From the NCBI GenBank assembly GCA_025024175.1, contig QCXZ01000001.1:27212942-27276941 (forward strand): 64,000 nucleotides of DNA, given 5' to 3'. The DNA is from Rhyzopertha dominica. Its lineage: Eukaryota; Arthropoda; Insecta; Coleoptera; Bostrichidae. The position numbers and the translations under genes are program-made. The notes beneath the pieces were generated by a model. It was not told the origin of the DNA and did no database searches. It saw only the letters and a list, made by a program, of their open reading frames with translations. Position 1 is the stretch's first letter. Each line of letters begins with the position of its first letter. Shown piece by piece: positions 34,972-47,001 of this stretch.

Positions 34972-35462
34972 TGTAAGAGCCATTAACGTTTTATCGCGTA
35001 AGATTTATTCACGCCATCCATTCACTTTCATACGTATTAATTTTTTAAACAAAATGAAGCATAAAGTCAAAGGGATCAAAGCGACTTCAAAATAAAGAAA
35101 TTGCAGAAACTATTTAGATATACCGTTTTTCACATAAGTTTGCAGTTACGCAATGATTTACTTGTTTTTATTGCCACCATAACATACCCGGGAGCAGACA
35201 ATTCATTGGTGCAGAACGACTGTGACATTTCATTTATGTTGGTACTGGCGTCCATGGTTGTCGGGTCTTTTGACAGTGACGCTGTCGATTGACATTTCAC
35301 TTTGAATGTCAAAGCGTGTTTACGACAGTTTGTGTGATTTTGATTTTATTACGGTTGCGTTAGCGTTGGTGTTCTGTAAAATCAGTTTTTTTTTAAATTA
35401 GCCGTGGTCCGTTCGTTAGAACAACTTAAAACAAGCAGGTTTTCTACTATGTGTGGAATAAC

Positions 35463-36542
35463 ATGCCAAAACTGTTGAGCAGTAGAGCCAAGGAAATGGT
35501 TCTTTCTTTGATCTCTTACTTTGAGAAGGAGCTAGAGAATGGGGAACCATTACTGCCACTGCCGTCTGTTAGGGAAGTGAGTATACAATGATTGTTTTTT
35601 GCACAGTACAAAATACCTAACCTACAAATCTACATTGAAATTTGTAGCGTGTGGCAAACACGTTAGACTTAAGTTTGTCTACTGTAAACCATTTGTCAGC
35701 GAGTGCGAGGAGTAGAAAGCCAGTGTGAAGTCCGAAAAAGAAAAAGAAACGTCTTCGTCTCAGCAGGTTGCAATTAGTGATGTCATACGATATGTACAAA
35801 GAAAGCAAGTTATCAAGGTCAGCATTTAGAACATTATTAATGTGTTTTATATTTCAGAAGTAAACATAACCTTATCTACTCTTTCCATAAAACTGAAAGA
35901 AAAACTATTTATTGGGAGCAAATAATCACTGTGGAGATTAATAATTTCCATGGGCTATAAATCCAAAAAAGGATGACCCCCGCCATGGTTTAATGGAAAT
36001 TAGTGACATTGCTTCAAAGCGCATACAATTTTTGCACTCATACAAACAACTTCAAAGTCAAAATCTGTACCAGTCTGTTTTCTTTGATGAAACATGGATA
36101 TTCCAAGATCGGACAATTGCTCGTTCTTGGCAAGATACTGATGTAAGATCAGTGAAGTCAACTAAAGTGAATGGTAGAAGGTAGCTTAATTTTATACAAA
36201 TGTCAACTGTGTAGTTCTGAATGCATCGAATTACATTGCAGGTACATTAGATTGCATGCTGGGAATGAAAAAGGTTTCATCAATGGTGCAGAATTGGTAT
36301 TTTCATCTGCCACAAAAAACACAGACTACCATGGTGAAATGAACAGCAAAAATTTTCTCCGATGGTTTGAAGAGCAGTTACTTAAAAATTTAGCGCAGTT
36401 ATCGCGTATTGTTATAGACAATGCACCCTACCACACTGTCGTCGAGATTAAGCCTTGCATGTCTTGCATTAATATGTCAACAAATAAAATTTGTTGTACA
36501 AAATATTCCATTTTTAAGATAACCAAATGCTTTTATGTTTAA
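35463..36542 (+). pseudogene. Broken spliced DDE (Tc1/mariner-like) transposase
   Basis: Exon 1 (35463-35576, 38 codons) starts MPKLLSSRAKEMVLSL and ends at GAA|GTGAGT. Exon 2 starts after AG at 35647 with RVANTLDLSLSTVNHLS, a helix-turn-helix. The DDE domain has VFFDETWIF (about 36080-36106) and IVIDNAPYH (about 36408-36434). Between them a 61-nt intron with GT-AG ends (36181-36241) restores NGRR/YIRLHAGNEKG when removed. A further 40-nt candidate intron at 35818-35857 is doubtful. Damage includes a frameshift near 35720-35730, a TAA at 35923-35925 and a frameshift near 35965. The region after IDNAPYH lacks the third catalytic acid. The family is a DDE_3-type group common in insects. Confidence 0.75.
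36181..36241 (+). other. 61-nt intron in the transposase pseudogene
   Basis: GTAGCTTAAT starts it and CATTGCAG ends it. Removing it gives a continuous, family-like reading across the junction (GGT AGA AG/G TAC ATT AGA), which is strong evidence for a real intron. Confidence 0.75.
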
Positions 36543-37506
36543 ATTTTATTGTTTCTGATTTACTTCCCTTTTCTGATTAATAAATGTTTTAAATCACAAA
36601 ACGATAGCAAAGTATATTCGTAGTAGGTGTAGTGTGATATCTGATTTTAAGTGTTTGGTCGATTAGGATCTACAGGCATTGTGGTTGATATTTCAGTTAT
36701 TGTCAATGATCATTATCGATGTTTGATATTATACATTTTATGCAGTTGCCAGCTATTTTAATCCTATAATATTTTTATTAGCAGCTTTTGTAAGATTGGA
36801 ATCTTATTGCTTTTGTATCTCAAACTACACAGTTGATGTCAAGACTAATGTCTGCTAAAATGTGAAGCTTCTACAAAACAAGCTTGGAATTTGTTGTAGC
36901 AATACACAACACGATGTCATAATTTCATATTTTGTGAATAGGTTTCATGTTATTGGGGATGCTGGACAGTGTTCACCATACATTTGAGGCTGTGGTATTC
37001 ACAAAGTTTGTTAATACTGCTAAAACGATTTAACTTCCGCTATAAACAGCCCCTGTTAGTCACTCTCTTTATGTCAGTAGTTATAACCATAACCTCAATT
37101 TGAATATATACGATACGACGTCGTGTTTCTGTTCTGTATTCTACAATTTTCAAGTAGAACTCCTTGTTGTACATAGGATTTCTGAAATCTAAGAAACGTT
37201 TTAACATCAACACGCGTGCAGCAGGGTATCACACGGTCACCGCAGTTGTTGTTGCGAGGCAAATGGAGCAAATCAGGAATGTGGCAAGATGCAGCTCACT
37301 AACTACCGCGATACACTGTGCTCCCATGAAATTGCACCATGACCTCTAAATATAAAATTTCACGCACTAAGCGATACGGAATTGACAGATCAAATGTCAA
37401 TGTTAATTTGTGAGGTTAGTTTGCTTGTCAACTAGCGGTAAACCTGGCAACAATGATAACAAGTGACATTATGACGTAACTGCAAACTTATATGAAAAAA
37501 CGCATA

Positions 37507-37889
37507 GTGATCCTAATTTCCCTTAGTATTTGTAAATATTTAAGTTAAATTTTTTAATACCTGTAAATCTAAATACTGTGTATTTTCATCTATTTCGTAC
37601 GCATAGCTCCCTGCCAACCAGTGCCTGAATGATTTCTCACATAAAGGGACAGGTAAGAAAATAAGTACTTCAAAGTGCGACAAAGAGCCTTATTTGTCTT
37701 TTTATATACAATTTTTTCTATTTTGCGTAATTTTCGTTTTCTACACAACAAAATGTGAGAAATTTAATAAAATTAAGAAATTTTGGGAAATTTAACCTGC
37801 TATGCTTAAGTGTCAATTTCGACAAGACTCGTCACAACAGGCCTGTCACTAAATTTTTAACTTTATAAAAATTTTTACATTTTTCAGTA

Positions 37890-37890
<1 letters not shown>
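37507..37890. other. Intergenic, nothing recognised
   Basis: AT-rich spacer between the Tc1/mariner-like element and the TA microsatellite. Confidence 0.4.

Positions 37891-37938
<48 letters not shown>
37891..37938. repeat. TA dinucleotide microsatellite, 24 units
   Basis: Uninterrupted (TA)24 directly next to a large inverted repeat. Length polymorphism is likely. Confidence 0.95.
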
Positions 37939-37940
<2 letters not shown>

Positions 37941-37984
37941 CCTCCAGAAAACAGAATTTTAATTGCACTTATAATTATCCCCAT

Positions 37985-38640
37985 CTGAACTTTTGCCGCG
38001 CATTAGCTACCAAAAAACGGCACTTGGTGCAGTGGGCCACAGAATTGCTTTATTTTGAGCACTTTATATGAGATGTTTATTATTCACGTAACTGCGCGAC
38101 AAATACGAGCAGGTTAATTAAGCTCAAATGTACCAATCGACTGATCTACAGATATTTGATAACAATTGCGTGTATTCTGAATAAATGACATTCAAAATAC
38201 GTTATTTTTAAAATCGAGGATGATAAAGGCGCTACATTTGTTACCGCGGGTACCCACCGGACTGCTGGGTTACTTGTAATACCGACGTATCAGTGTAAAA
38301 AACTTGTGTGTGTAGTAATTGTTTGTTTCGGTTTTTTTGGTACCGTTACACCTATCTTATTTGGTGTTGTATGAGATTTATGATTTTATGATTTGTGATT
38401 TATTCAATATACACGTAATTACTATCAAATATCTGTAGATCAGTCGCTTAGTAGAACATTTGAGCCTAATTAACCTGATCCGTTTTGTCGCGCAGTTACT
38501 TGAATAATAAATTATTTTATATAAAGTGCTCAAAGTACAGGAATTCTGTGACCCGCCGTACCGAGTGACGTATACGCTTGCCTCCATACAAAAGTGTCGT
38601 TTGTGGATTTTAATGCGGGGGAGAAGTTCAGAGAACAATA
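37985..38640. repeat. Large inverted repeat, about 200-bp arms
   Basis: The left arm, about 37985-38192, pairs with the right arm, about 38392-38640. Both include 'taactgcgcgacaaa', 'aggttaatta' and 'ctgatctacagatatttgat' when read from the same strand. Identity is about 80-85% by eye with a few indels. The 200-bp spacer has no coding frame. This is either the two ends of a fold-back/MITE-type element or a duplicated inverted segment. Confidence 0.7.
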
Positions 38641-40844
38641 TTTTGAAAACTATAAGAGTAAATGAAAATCTGCTGCAGGGGGTTGATTAGCTACGCAGAT
38701 ATTACTTAGTTCTTGATAAAGTGAAAATTTGTGAACAGGCCAATTACAACGTTACGAGGTGGAGTTTATTTGATGTTACCTGAGCGTTTTTTTAGTGATA
38801 CCAACACTGTAAAATAAAAAATTGCCAAATGGATCTGTTACGGTAATGGCTTCAATAGAAACGCAAAATAGAAAAAATAGTTAAATAGAAGTCGCGAAAA
38901 GTATCGAATAGAAACTTGCGAGTCGGCGGATCCTATTTGAGCACCCTTCCTTGTATCTCTGTAAGTTAATAACCCAAGAAAACTTGCTTTTTGTGCTCTC
39001 CAAATTACTCTGAATTGAATTACATTTTTTCGTAGCAAGTTTTTATCCGACACTTTTTGTGACATCCATGGCAACAGTACTTTTGCACGTGTATTCCGTA
39101 CCGTATGATATACGAATATTCTTATGAATGAAATGTGAGGCTTGGCTTGCGGGTAACTGCCGTACGTCACAGTCGCGACATGAGCCGAACACGACCGAAT
39201 ACCCAGTGGGGTAACTTCGCATATAATAACTTTTCCTGACGACGACTTAATTTTTTACTTCCAGTCATTACTAAACAATAAATAATGTTTACCCGATTTT
39301 TCCGGTTGATAGAGACAGTGTTTTGGATATTTTTTTAGAATTAAGATTTGATTTTTGAGAACATCTAAGTTGAAAGTGTGTAATAATGTAACTAAGTTGC
39401 CATTTCGTATTTGTTTAATAGTCTAATAGCTCGTCTATTAGCAAATCTTTAAAAATGTTTAATTAGCTGCTGCCTTTTCAGAATACCTGGTTCTGTCCTT
39501 CGTACGCCTAATGAAACACGATACGATACAAAACAAAGCAGTGCAATACAATAAAATAACTATATCAACCAGTACGCTCACTGCTCGTAGTAGCACACAT
39601 GTATAACGTTCATATTATTTTCGGTTTACACGATGAAGTGATATCACCCACGATTAGATTTAGGCCATCAATTTTCTTGTGAGGCTTAGGATACTGAAAA
39701 GTGATTAACAGAAGAGTAATCTATGGGCACTATACAATAAATTCTACTTTTCCATTAAATTGGAACACCTGATAACAGTAAAATATCTAAGATTTATTTA
39801 AACGGCACTCCAATGGCGTCAATTTATTTAATCAATATCTTGTCGGTTATAATAATTTTCAAGGTGTGAAAAAGGTGCCGTATCATGCAGATTTATTGAA
39901 CTAGGACAATCTTACTATGCTACTACACTGGTAACTAACATATTTTTATTTGCTACGTTTTCATCAATTAAACCAAATAACATAAAGCAAGGTACATGTT
40001 TTGAGTGTTGCATCGTTTGAATAACAAATCATTTTCGTTCAGTTCAAAAATTGCTACTTGCGTATAAGGAACTTGCATTTTTACACCCGCTAGAAAGTTT
40101 CTGCACGGTAAATATAGGGTTTCAAAGCATAACAGGTAGATTTATTTTTTAATGTCTGCAATATAGGTACCACTTTTTTACTTACTAAAAGATAATATAC
40201 GCATTTTAAAGCCAATATGCCTATAAAACAAACTCCACGGTATGCAATGTTAATTTTCTCAAGTCCATGATATGATAAACAAAACTGACACCAAGGACGT
40301 CAGCAGACGTAACAAAAAAACGAACAAATTTGTCAAAAGCTTCTTGAAACTATTTTTAAATTGTCAGATTCAACGTATTTAATTTATGGATACAACATTT
40401 ATAAAAGGACATAATAGTGGTCCAGTGGCGTTAGTTAGGTAGCCTTTGGAGACAGACTACGACACAAGCACCGCAGCACTAAGAGTTGTGGGCACCATTA
40501 CACTTCTACCGCCTCTGCTGTTTACAGTAGCTGAAAAATTCTTGTCCAGCTTTACGAGACCACCAGCCAACAGAAATTTTGCGCGAATATAAGGCGAAGA
40601 TGGGTGTTAATAGGTGATCACTGAGGCTCTAACCTGTAAGCATCCTAATTTATCAGAAATTATCTATCGGTTTCTTTGAAGCACTTGTGGCAATATATTT
40701 TCTAGCTTAACATAGTATCTCATGGCATCTTACACCATCCCATCAATTTAAGTTTTAAGCAGGCTTGCCAGCGTTATTACTAAAGTAATATACCAATTAC
40801 CTTTTCGAAAACATCATTACTCAGTAGCAAAAATCTATTACATT
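38641..40844. other. Intergenic, nothing recognised
   Basis: Minus-strand open frame 38838-39170 (110 codons) has no domain I recognise and ends in Phe/Tyr-rich low-complexity sequence; not supported as a gene. The rest is AT-rich. Confidence 0.4.
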
Positions 40845-41187
40845 TTCGAATTATTATAGATATTATCGATTAAATTAATTTGCCGCCTTTCAGCAAGGTG
40901 AACACAGCTATTACTTACATCTGTCGACTATTAAATTATTTGATACATTTTAATATGAGAAAACGCTTGGGAGTGTGTATTTTCAACATATTCTGTAGTG
41001 TTTTGTGGGATAATTAGCTTTAAAGTTGCATAAAGCTCACATTTCGGAACTGTGGGGTGACATTGATCTGCAACCTCTAATGCTATCGCCGTGCATATTG
41101 TAGCTTGGTAGCAAATACAAAAAGGCGGCACAAAGGATTCAGAAATCAACGCCGACCGCTTTGCATGAATCATTTATAGAAGCTCTG
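40845..41187 (-). mobile_element. MITE copy 1 (5'-truncated), same family as 47002-47332
   Basis: The right end 'catttatagaagctctg' at 41171-41187 and a body of about 330 bp match the reverse complement of 47002-47332, for example 'gtattttcaacatattctgt', 'ttgtgggataat' and 'ctgtggggtgacattgat'. The opposite end is not preserved. Non-coding; the minus-strand frame 40931-41173 lies wholly inside the repeat. Confidence 0.7.
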
Positions 41188-43131
41188 TGTTAGAGGTGGT
41201 AAGCAGATACTGGACCTGTTATATGGTAACAGGTATCAGCAAGCAGTTCTAGGTAACAGGTATGGATTGTCTAAATACTAGGTTCGGCAGATACTTGTAT
41301 TGCGCGTTGGTTGCCGGATATCATATATGTTATATTACCTATCTACACGAAAGCAGTTGTCAGGATCTGTACTACCCGGCTTATTGTTGAGTGGTGGGGA
41401 TACCTATTATTTTATATCGTCTATGCAAGAGTGGCGCTTGGCGTTCTGATATATGTTACCTGTCTGTGTTGGTACGTACCCTGTTAGCGTCGTTAGCAGA
41501 TTATGCAGTTTCTGAACGTTCAGTATAGAACCACACACATTGAAAATATAATGTTTTTAGTATTAGCTTAGCTGTGAATTGTATAGTCTCATGTTAAATA
41601 ATGTTGCATATACCAGAATAGATCTTGAAAAAATTTTCAAATTTCTTTCTTATGTTATAATAAACAGTAACTAGGTACATATTGTGTTAAGCAAGTAAAA
41701 AACTAAAATTAAAAGCTTTCAGTATGGTGTTTTATTTATTTTGAAGAGCGAAAAAACTTGCTCTTGTCAGAACATCAGACTCATAACGATACCTAATAAA
41801 ACAACCTAATTTAAAAAATACCGATGCCAGCTATCAAACAAAACCGTTTGCATTTTTGCAGGCGATTGATATTGCTTTTTGATTTATAATTTATTGTAAA
41901 AGTTGCAGAGTGGTTTTGGTAGTATATTACGATTTGGCAAATCACCACCTTATGTCATCATACTGCATGTATGTCCCAGCCTCAATGTCAATCAATCAAG
42001 GTACAATCTATAAATAGGAATAAGTTAATAATGGTAGGTATTTTAGATGTGAAACCATACGTATTCTATATTTGTGAGGATGCTGTTATTATTATGCTAC
42101 ATGATGATGCAAAAGCTATGTAGTTTTCACGTCATTGATTGGGATGACCTAATTTAAGAACGGGAAAGATCCTTATAACCTTCCAGCACTATGGAAAGGC
42201 GCATTAACTAAGAAGTGTTAACAACAGCAGTTTAGCACTTTTTGAGCATACTTATTGTATTGTACATCTTGTATAAGTGGCTTAAAGGTAATTAGCAAAT
42301 CATTCGACAATGGAATCTGGTTTCTCGTAAGAGCATGGTATAACATTTTGCTTGGTAGGTGTGAAACCTTCAGTTTAACTACGTGCGACCAAAATTCCTT
42401 AAAATTAGAATTCAGGTTAACGTCAACCTCTTGCAGGTAATTAATGAATGGTTATCTAATTTGTACTTTAATTAACCTTCCTAATCTTATATATTCCATT
42501 ATGCAGTGGTATATGTATTCCAATCTAGAAAAACGTTATTTTAGGAAGGAGTGTACTAGGGAGGGTATGTATAATGCTTTAATGATTATGGTAATAGGTC
42601 ACAGCAAAATGCATTTAATTTTCATAAATATATATTTTTTGTATCATTAGTACAATATGTGGAATAACACTTTCTTCGTGCATAGGCTTTCAGTCTATAA
42701 CAAATAATTACTCCAAGGAGTAAAGGAAAATTAAATGAGAACAACTTATTCAAATAACATTCTCTACGATACTAACAAATTATTATTTTATTTCATCCGC
42801 TATCGTAATTGCCTAAATCTTGTCTGCAGCAGCTGTTCCTAAGGAGAGAATTTTACTCCAGCACGCTCCCACGCGCCGTCACACGAAATATTCAAATTGA
42901 ATTTACATCCTAAAATCCTTTCAATTAGAATATTTAGTATTTCCGTTTTAATAATACTTGCGCTTCTTACTGAGCCAACTTTCGCTACGAAAACGGCCAA
43001 CGTAAATGCTAACTAGCAAAACATTTGCATTCATCGCCATTTGTAAACCAAATTTGAACACTCGATAAACCCTGCTTACGCAAAACAAATGCCCGAAAAA
43101 AGGGCGCATCAATCATTTTGGGAACTATACG
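41188..43131. other. Intergenic, nothing recognised
   Basis: 41195-41300 contains several 'ggtaacaggtat' near-repeats. Otherwise AT-rich with only short random frames. Confidence 0.4.
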
Positions 43132-43329
43132 ATGGCCGGTCTCGATAAGTCTGCAAAAAATGAACGCCCACCCCCGCCATATCTAAATCTATTATCTGTA
43201 TTAACATACTGTTTAAGGCGAACGGAAAGACCAGACGCGAAGCGAAAATCGGATGATGAATGGATTATTGTGGAGTCTGACGTGTGTTCCGACACCGCAA
43301 GCTTGTCTGCGTCAGAACGTAAAACTTAA
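43132..43329 (+). CDS. Candidate exon, TP53INP/DOR-like, with PPPPY and LIR-type motifs
   Basis: A 65-codon frame from ATG 43132 has composition unlike the AT-rich surroundings. It contains PPPPY (residues 13-17, a WW-domain ligand motif), the segment LNLLSVLTYCLRR, and SDDEWIIVESD. An acidic residue pair followed by W-x-x-V is the form of an Atg8-binding LIR motif, and TP53INP/DOR proteins carry a short N-terminal helix followed by EDDEWILVD. The match is to pattern only. The frame stops soon after, but a possible donor (GAAC|GTAAAA) lies at 43314, so it may be a first coding exon. No further exon was recognised. It could also be chance. Confidence 0.35.
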   Translation: MAGLDKSAKNERPPPPYLNLLSVLTYCLRRTERPDAKRKSDDEWIIVESDVCSDTASLSASERKT

Positions 43330-46120
43330 GCAAACACTGGCGAAACTCCAGGACCTTTAAAAAGCCCATCTTGAGGATGCATCTATCACGTGAGAACCGC
43401 AAATATTTGCACACGCGGGGATTTCCTTATTTTCAAACTAAATGACGTGCATGATGGAGTAAAGGATGACTTCAATATAACTCGAATGAAGTTATGCCTT
43501 CTATCTGCGTATGAGGTAGTTGCACACCTACAAAGAATACGACAGGGCTTTATCTTGTCAGTCACGAAAAACTTTTAGCGGCAGCTTCATTTCTGCAGAA
43601 TAATATTTGCGATATGTTTTCGCCCTGGCATTTGGCACAGCAGTTGAAAATTTAAATGACTGATTTGAACTTGTATAACACGTAAATGGTGTCACATTTT
43701 CGTTGCAATTGCAGGGAATCTCGGTAACTATTAATACTAGAGAACCGCGGTTCACACATTACTGTTTTCATTATTGTGTAAGTTATGTCGTCTTTCGTTT
43801 TAAGGTTATAACCAACCTTTGAATAACTTAACAATCCTTCAGTTGTCGATATCGCTTGTAGATTGTAGATATCAAAAACTGTAAATATACATTCTTGATA
43901 GATATTATTATTTTGAATCCAGTAGCGTAGCCATATTTTTCTTAAATGGTCACATTATTTGTTAGATATAACAAAAATTTTTTTTTTATGGTAATTGTAG
44001 TTAGCTTTGTTGTAGTTGAAAACACCTTTTTTGATTAAAAAAATATACACACCGTTACTTGCTACAATAACTTGACACTACAGCTCAAGGGGGTTAATAA
44101 CCTGCTTGTTTAAGACTAAGCTTATCTGTGAACGCAGCAAAAAGTGTTTCGCTACTAGCTAATATTTGTAAGTGAACGAATCCTCCAACGACGAAAGAAG
44201 ATACGGCCAAAGAGGGTTCGATGTCTATAAACTGGCTGACGAGTCCTTTCCAATGGTAAATCTGACCCAGCGCGACAGGCGGGTGGATGATGCCACGACG
44301 AGGGTGGAAGTGCATACGGTGAATCAAATGCAATCCTAAAACTTGGCAATCGATGATGGCATGCATTAGAAAAAGTCAAGATAAAAGCTAGCAATATGGA
44401 GGGCGGCTTGGAGGTCTTAGATTTTGTGGTTCAGGTCAAAATTTTCCAATCCCAAAATGGCTATATGTGGATGTTCAAATCATCTAAAAAATCCAACAAT
44501 AATGTCCTAATGCTGCATTCACACGTCTAAATTAAGTGTCCCAATTCGGCAACGACTGCAAAGTCTTTATTAAAAAAAGTAAGTTTAATCTATATCTCAA
44601 AATATGCCCGGAATACTAAAACAACTAAGGGTCATTCGATTTTATGTAAAAAGGTCTACAAGAAACAGTTCTTTAATAATCTAAATATAAAAAGACTGGT
44701 CGCCGCAGGGTCTTTCAAAATGTCGAAGTTTTTCAATTCGGTCAAATTGAACGACTCATGCCTTGATTCATTTGATACGGCTCACAGCTAATGAATCAGC
44801 GTCGATCGTGCGTCGTTCATCGTTGACGAGACGACGCACAGTGGGAAAACGTATCGATCTAGACTAGAATAACGATGGGACATGAGTATAAAGGTTTCCT
44901 TGGGATTGTGTTGAAAAGTAACCAAATTACTGCATTAATTAAATAAACCGGTTTTGAGCTACAGCAAAGGTCTCGTTATTTACCGAATCCCACTCGTATT
45001 ACTTGGTACTGAAATATTCTAGTTCATATTGTGAGTTGATCGGATCAGACTAGGAACAGGTAAACCAACACTTCAATAATCCAGGCTAGGCTGGACAGTG
45101 TCTGGATCTGTAGTTACAAACAGAATCTCAAAACATCATAACAAGCGATATAATTGCAAATTGGTACTCAATAATCAGTAGGTTCAAGGTCAGTCGAACA
45201 TTTTAGAAGATTTAAAAAAAGTGAGGTGAAAGGGCACTATTCTTGCAAAGAATCCGAGTGTGAATCTATTTTTCTGAATACTTTTCAACAGGATCGACGT
45301 GGTCGATACCAAGTTCTTTTGCCAGTTCGCCACATAATAGGAAAACGATTCTTGGACGCTTTTAGTCACAACATAAACTTTTTAAGGGTGAGAGTATGCG
45401 AATTCAATACACGAAATTAATGGATGAGTGTCAAAGTCTGGGTAACAAGAGATAGTCTTCCAGTTTCTATAAGGTTATACTGGGGTTCCATTTGTTTAGA
45501 AACCAATCTCTCTCGCAATGGGTTTACTTCAGACACGTGCCACTATTTGAATAATATTTGTTTTCTTAAGAGTTAAGAGCTTTATTATACATTCAGCTTA
45601 AGTTCTAATAAACAGGTACTTTTACAGGGATTTAAGCAGAATTTATAATAAAGCGCTTAACCCTTATTTAAGTGAGCTGAATCCGGTACTGAAGCGATGC
45701 TTATCCGCGGTACCTGTGAATTTATAAAAAGACCTGAAGTGGTAAGTAATTCCTCATCATAGTTAAAATATTTTACTGCGGCAATATAATCTTAGAATCT
45801 GGGAGAATTATAATTACACTTATAAGTGAATACACTGAATACAGTTCACGTACCGAAAACGGCGCTTTACGATTCTCATCGAAATACTTACAGAAGCGCT
45901 TTTACCCTCACATTTAATGTCTGCCGACTTCGATACCTCAAGCAGTTAGTAGAAAAGGTAGGAAATGCGAAATAAAAGTTTAGTACGTCAAAAATTCCAG
46001 TGTTAAGATATTTTTTTTGTTCAATTTGACGTATTTGTTGATATTCGTGTATTTATATGATAAATTGTAACTCGCATTAATTTAAAATGGGTTAAGAAAG
46101 CCGCTGTTTTCTCTTTTTAA
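43330..46120. other. Intergenic, nothing recognised
   Basis: Overlapping minus-strand frames at 44094-44394 are not recognised. 44805-44850 has CG-rich partly palindromic sequence ('gatcgtgcgtcgttcatcg'). The rest is AT-rich. Confidence 0.35.
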
Positions 46121-46952
46121 CAGTGATGGGCGCGTAGAATACGCCATGTAGATTACGCTATTATCTACGCGTAAACTATGTCATATTCTACCTTAAAAGT
46201 CTTCTGTAGAAAATAGCATTGTGTAGACAAACATAATTCTAGAAATATATAGTCTTTTTAGTGGTGTTCATCATCAGTACTACTCAAAACGCCTCAAATG
46301 TCAATATTATTTTGTATTTATTCTTAATTAAACGAAACACTACTTTGTCGTAATTAAGTTGACTAGATAAATGTTTAAATAACAATAACTTGTTTGGGTA
46401 TACGTCAGTTACAGTCAGAAGACTTGCGTAAGCATGCTAAGTGTGCTGTCAAAAGCACTTTGGCACACTTTGGATTTTATTATCTTTATTCTCTATAAAC
46501 GGAAATAAACGGCGAATTTTATACGCCACCCTTGTTCTTTCACCAAATGTTTTTAATTGCATGTCAATTTGATTTCCTTTATATACTGAACTAGGTACAT
46601 ACATTGATCTAAAGAAGCAAGTACATGCTGTTCTAATTTGATAGCATGTGAAAATAGGCTTCTTAAGAATGTACTTGATATAGTCGTGGAAGGAAAACAT
46701 AATGCTTTGTCTTTTATGTTCCAAAGAAAATTATTATAAAAAGGAAATCGACACATGAAGAAGCTAGCAAAACAGAGAAATTACAAACAAAATGGTTTCC
46801 ATTTAGATTTATTGCGTACCTACTTAATACACTTAAACCATAATATACCCGTCTTGAATTTTCTACTCAAAATCTACGCCAAAATGCTTTATCTACATTT
46901 TCTACGCGTGTAACGTAGAAAATTATAATTTACGCGTAAACGCCCATCACTG
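46121..46952. mobile_element. hAT-type non-autonomous element, copy C
   Basis: The 832-bp copy starts CAGTGATGGGCG and ends CGCCCATCACTG. It is flanked by a perfect 8-bp target duplication, CTTTTTAA (46113-46120 and 46953-46960). An 8-bp duplication plus a CAGTG terminus marks the hAT superfamily. It is in reverse orientation to copies A and B. The ends carry many TCTACGCGTA-like repeats, candidate transposase-binding sites. No transposase is encoded; the minus-strand frames at 46449-46756 lie inside it. Confidence 0.9.
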
Positions 46953-47001
46953 CTTTTTAACGCGAACCTAGCGCCTCTCCTGTAAATTCGTTAATATTAT
47001 A

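Larger units (their letters stand above)
35123..37504 (+). mobile_element. Tc1/mariner-like transposon with an intron-containing transposase gene
   Basis: The left end (35123 on: ccgtttttcacataagtttg) and the reverse complement of the right end (ending 37504) match over about 60 bp, including 'ataagtttgcagttacg' and a 'cacttgtt.ttattgccac'-like stretch. TA flanks both sides (35121-35122 and 37505-37506). Inside is a DDE-type transposase gene in pieces at 35463-36542. About 900 bp after it (36543-37440) has no recognised coding sequence. The copy is inactive. Confidence 0.7.

Noticed and set aside
35123..37504. Reading the THAP-like exon (34877-34971) as part of this transposon
   Set aside because: The exon lies outside the inverted repeat that starts at 35123, so it is not carried by the element.
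38838..39170. 110-codon minus-strand frame
   Set aside because: No domain and a low-complexity aromatic tail; no supporting context.
40931..41173. Minus-strand 80-codon frame
   Set aside because: Falls inside a MITE copy; the related copy at 47002-47332 does not preserve the protein.
44094..44394. Two overlapping minus-strand frames of 80-90 codons
   Set aside because: Mutually exclusive frames without homology; not distinguishable from chance.
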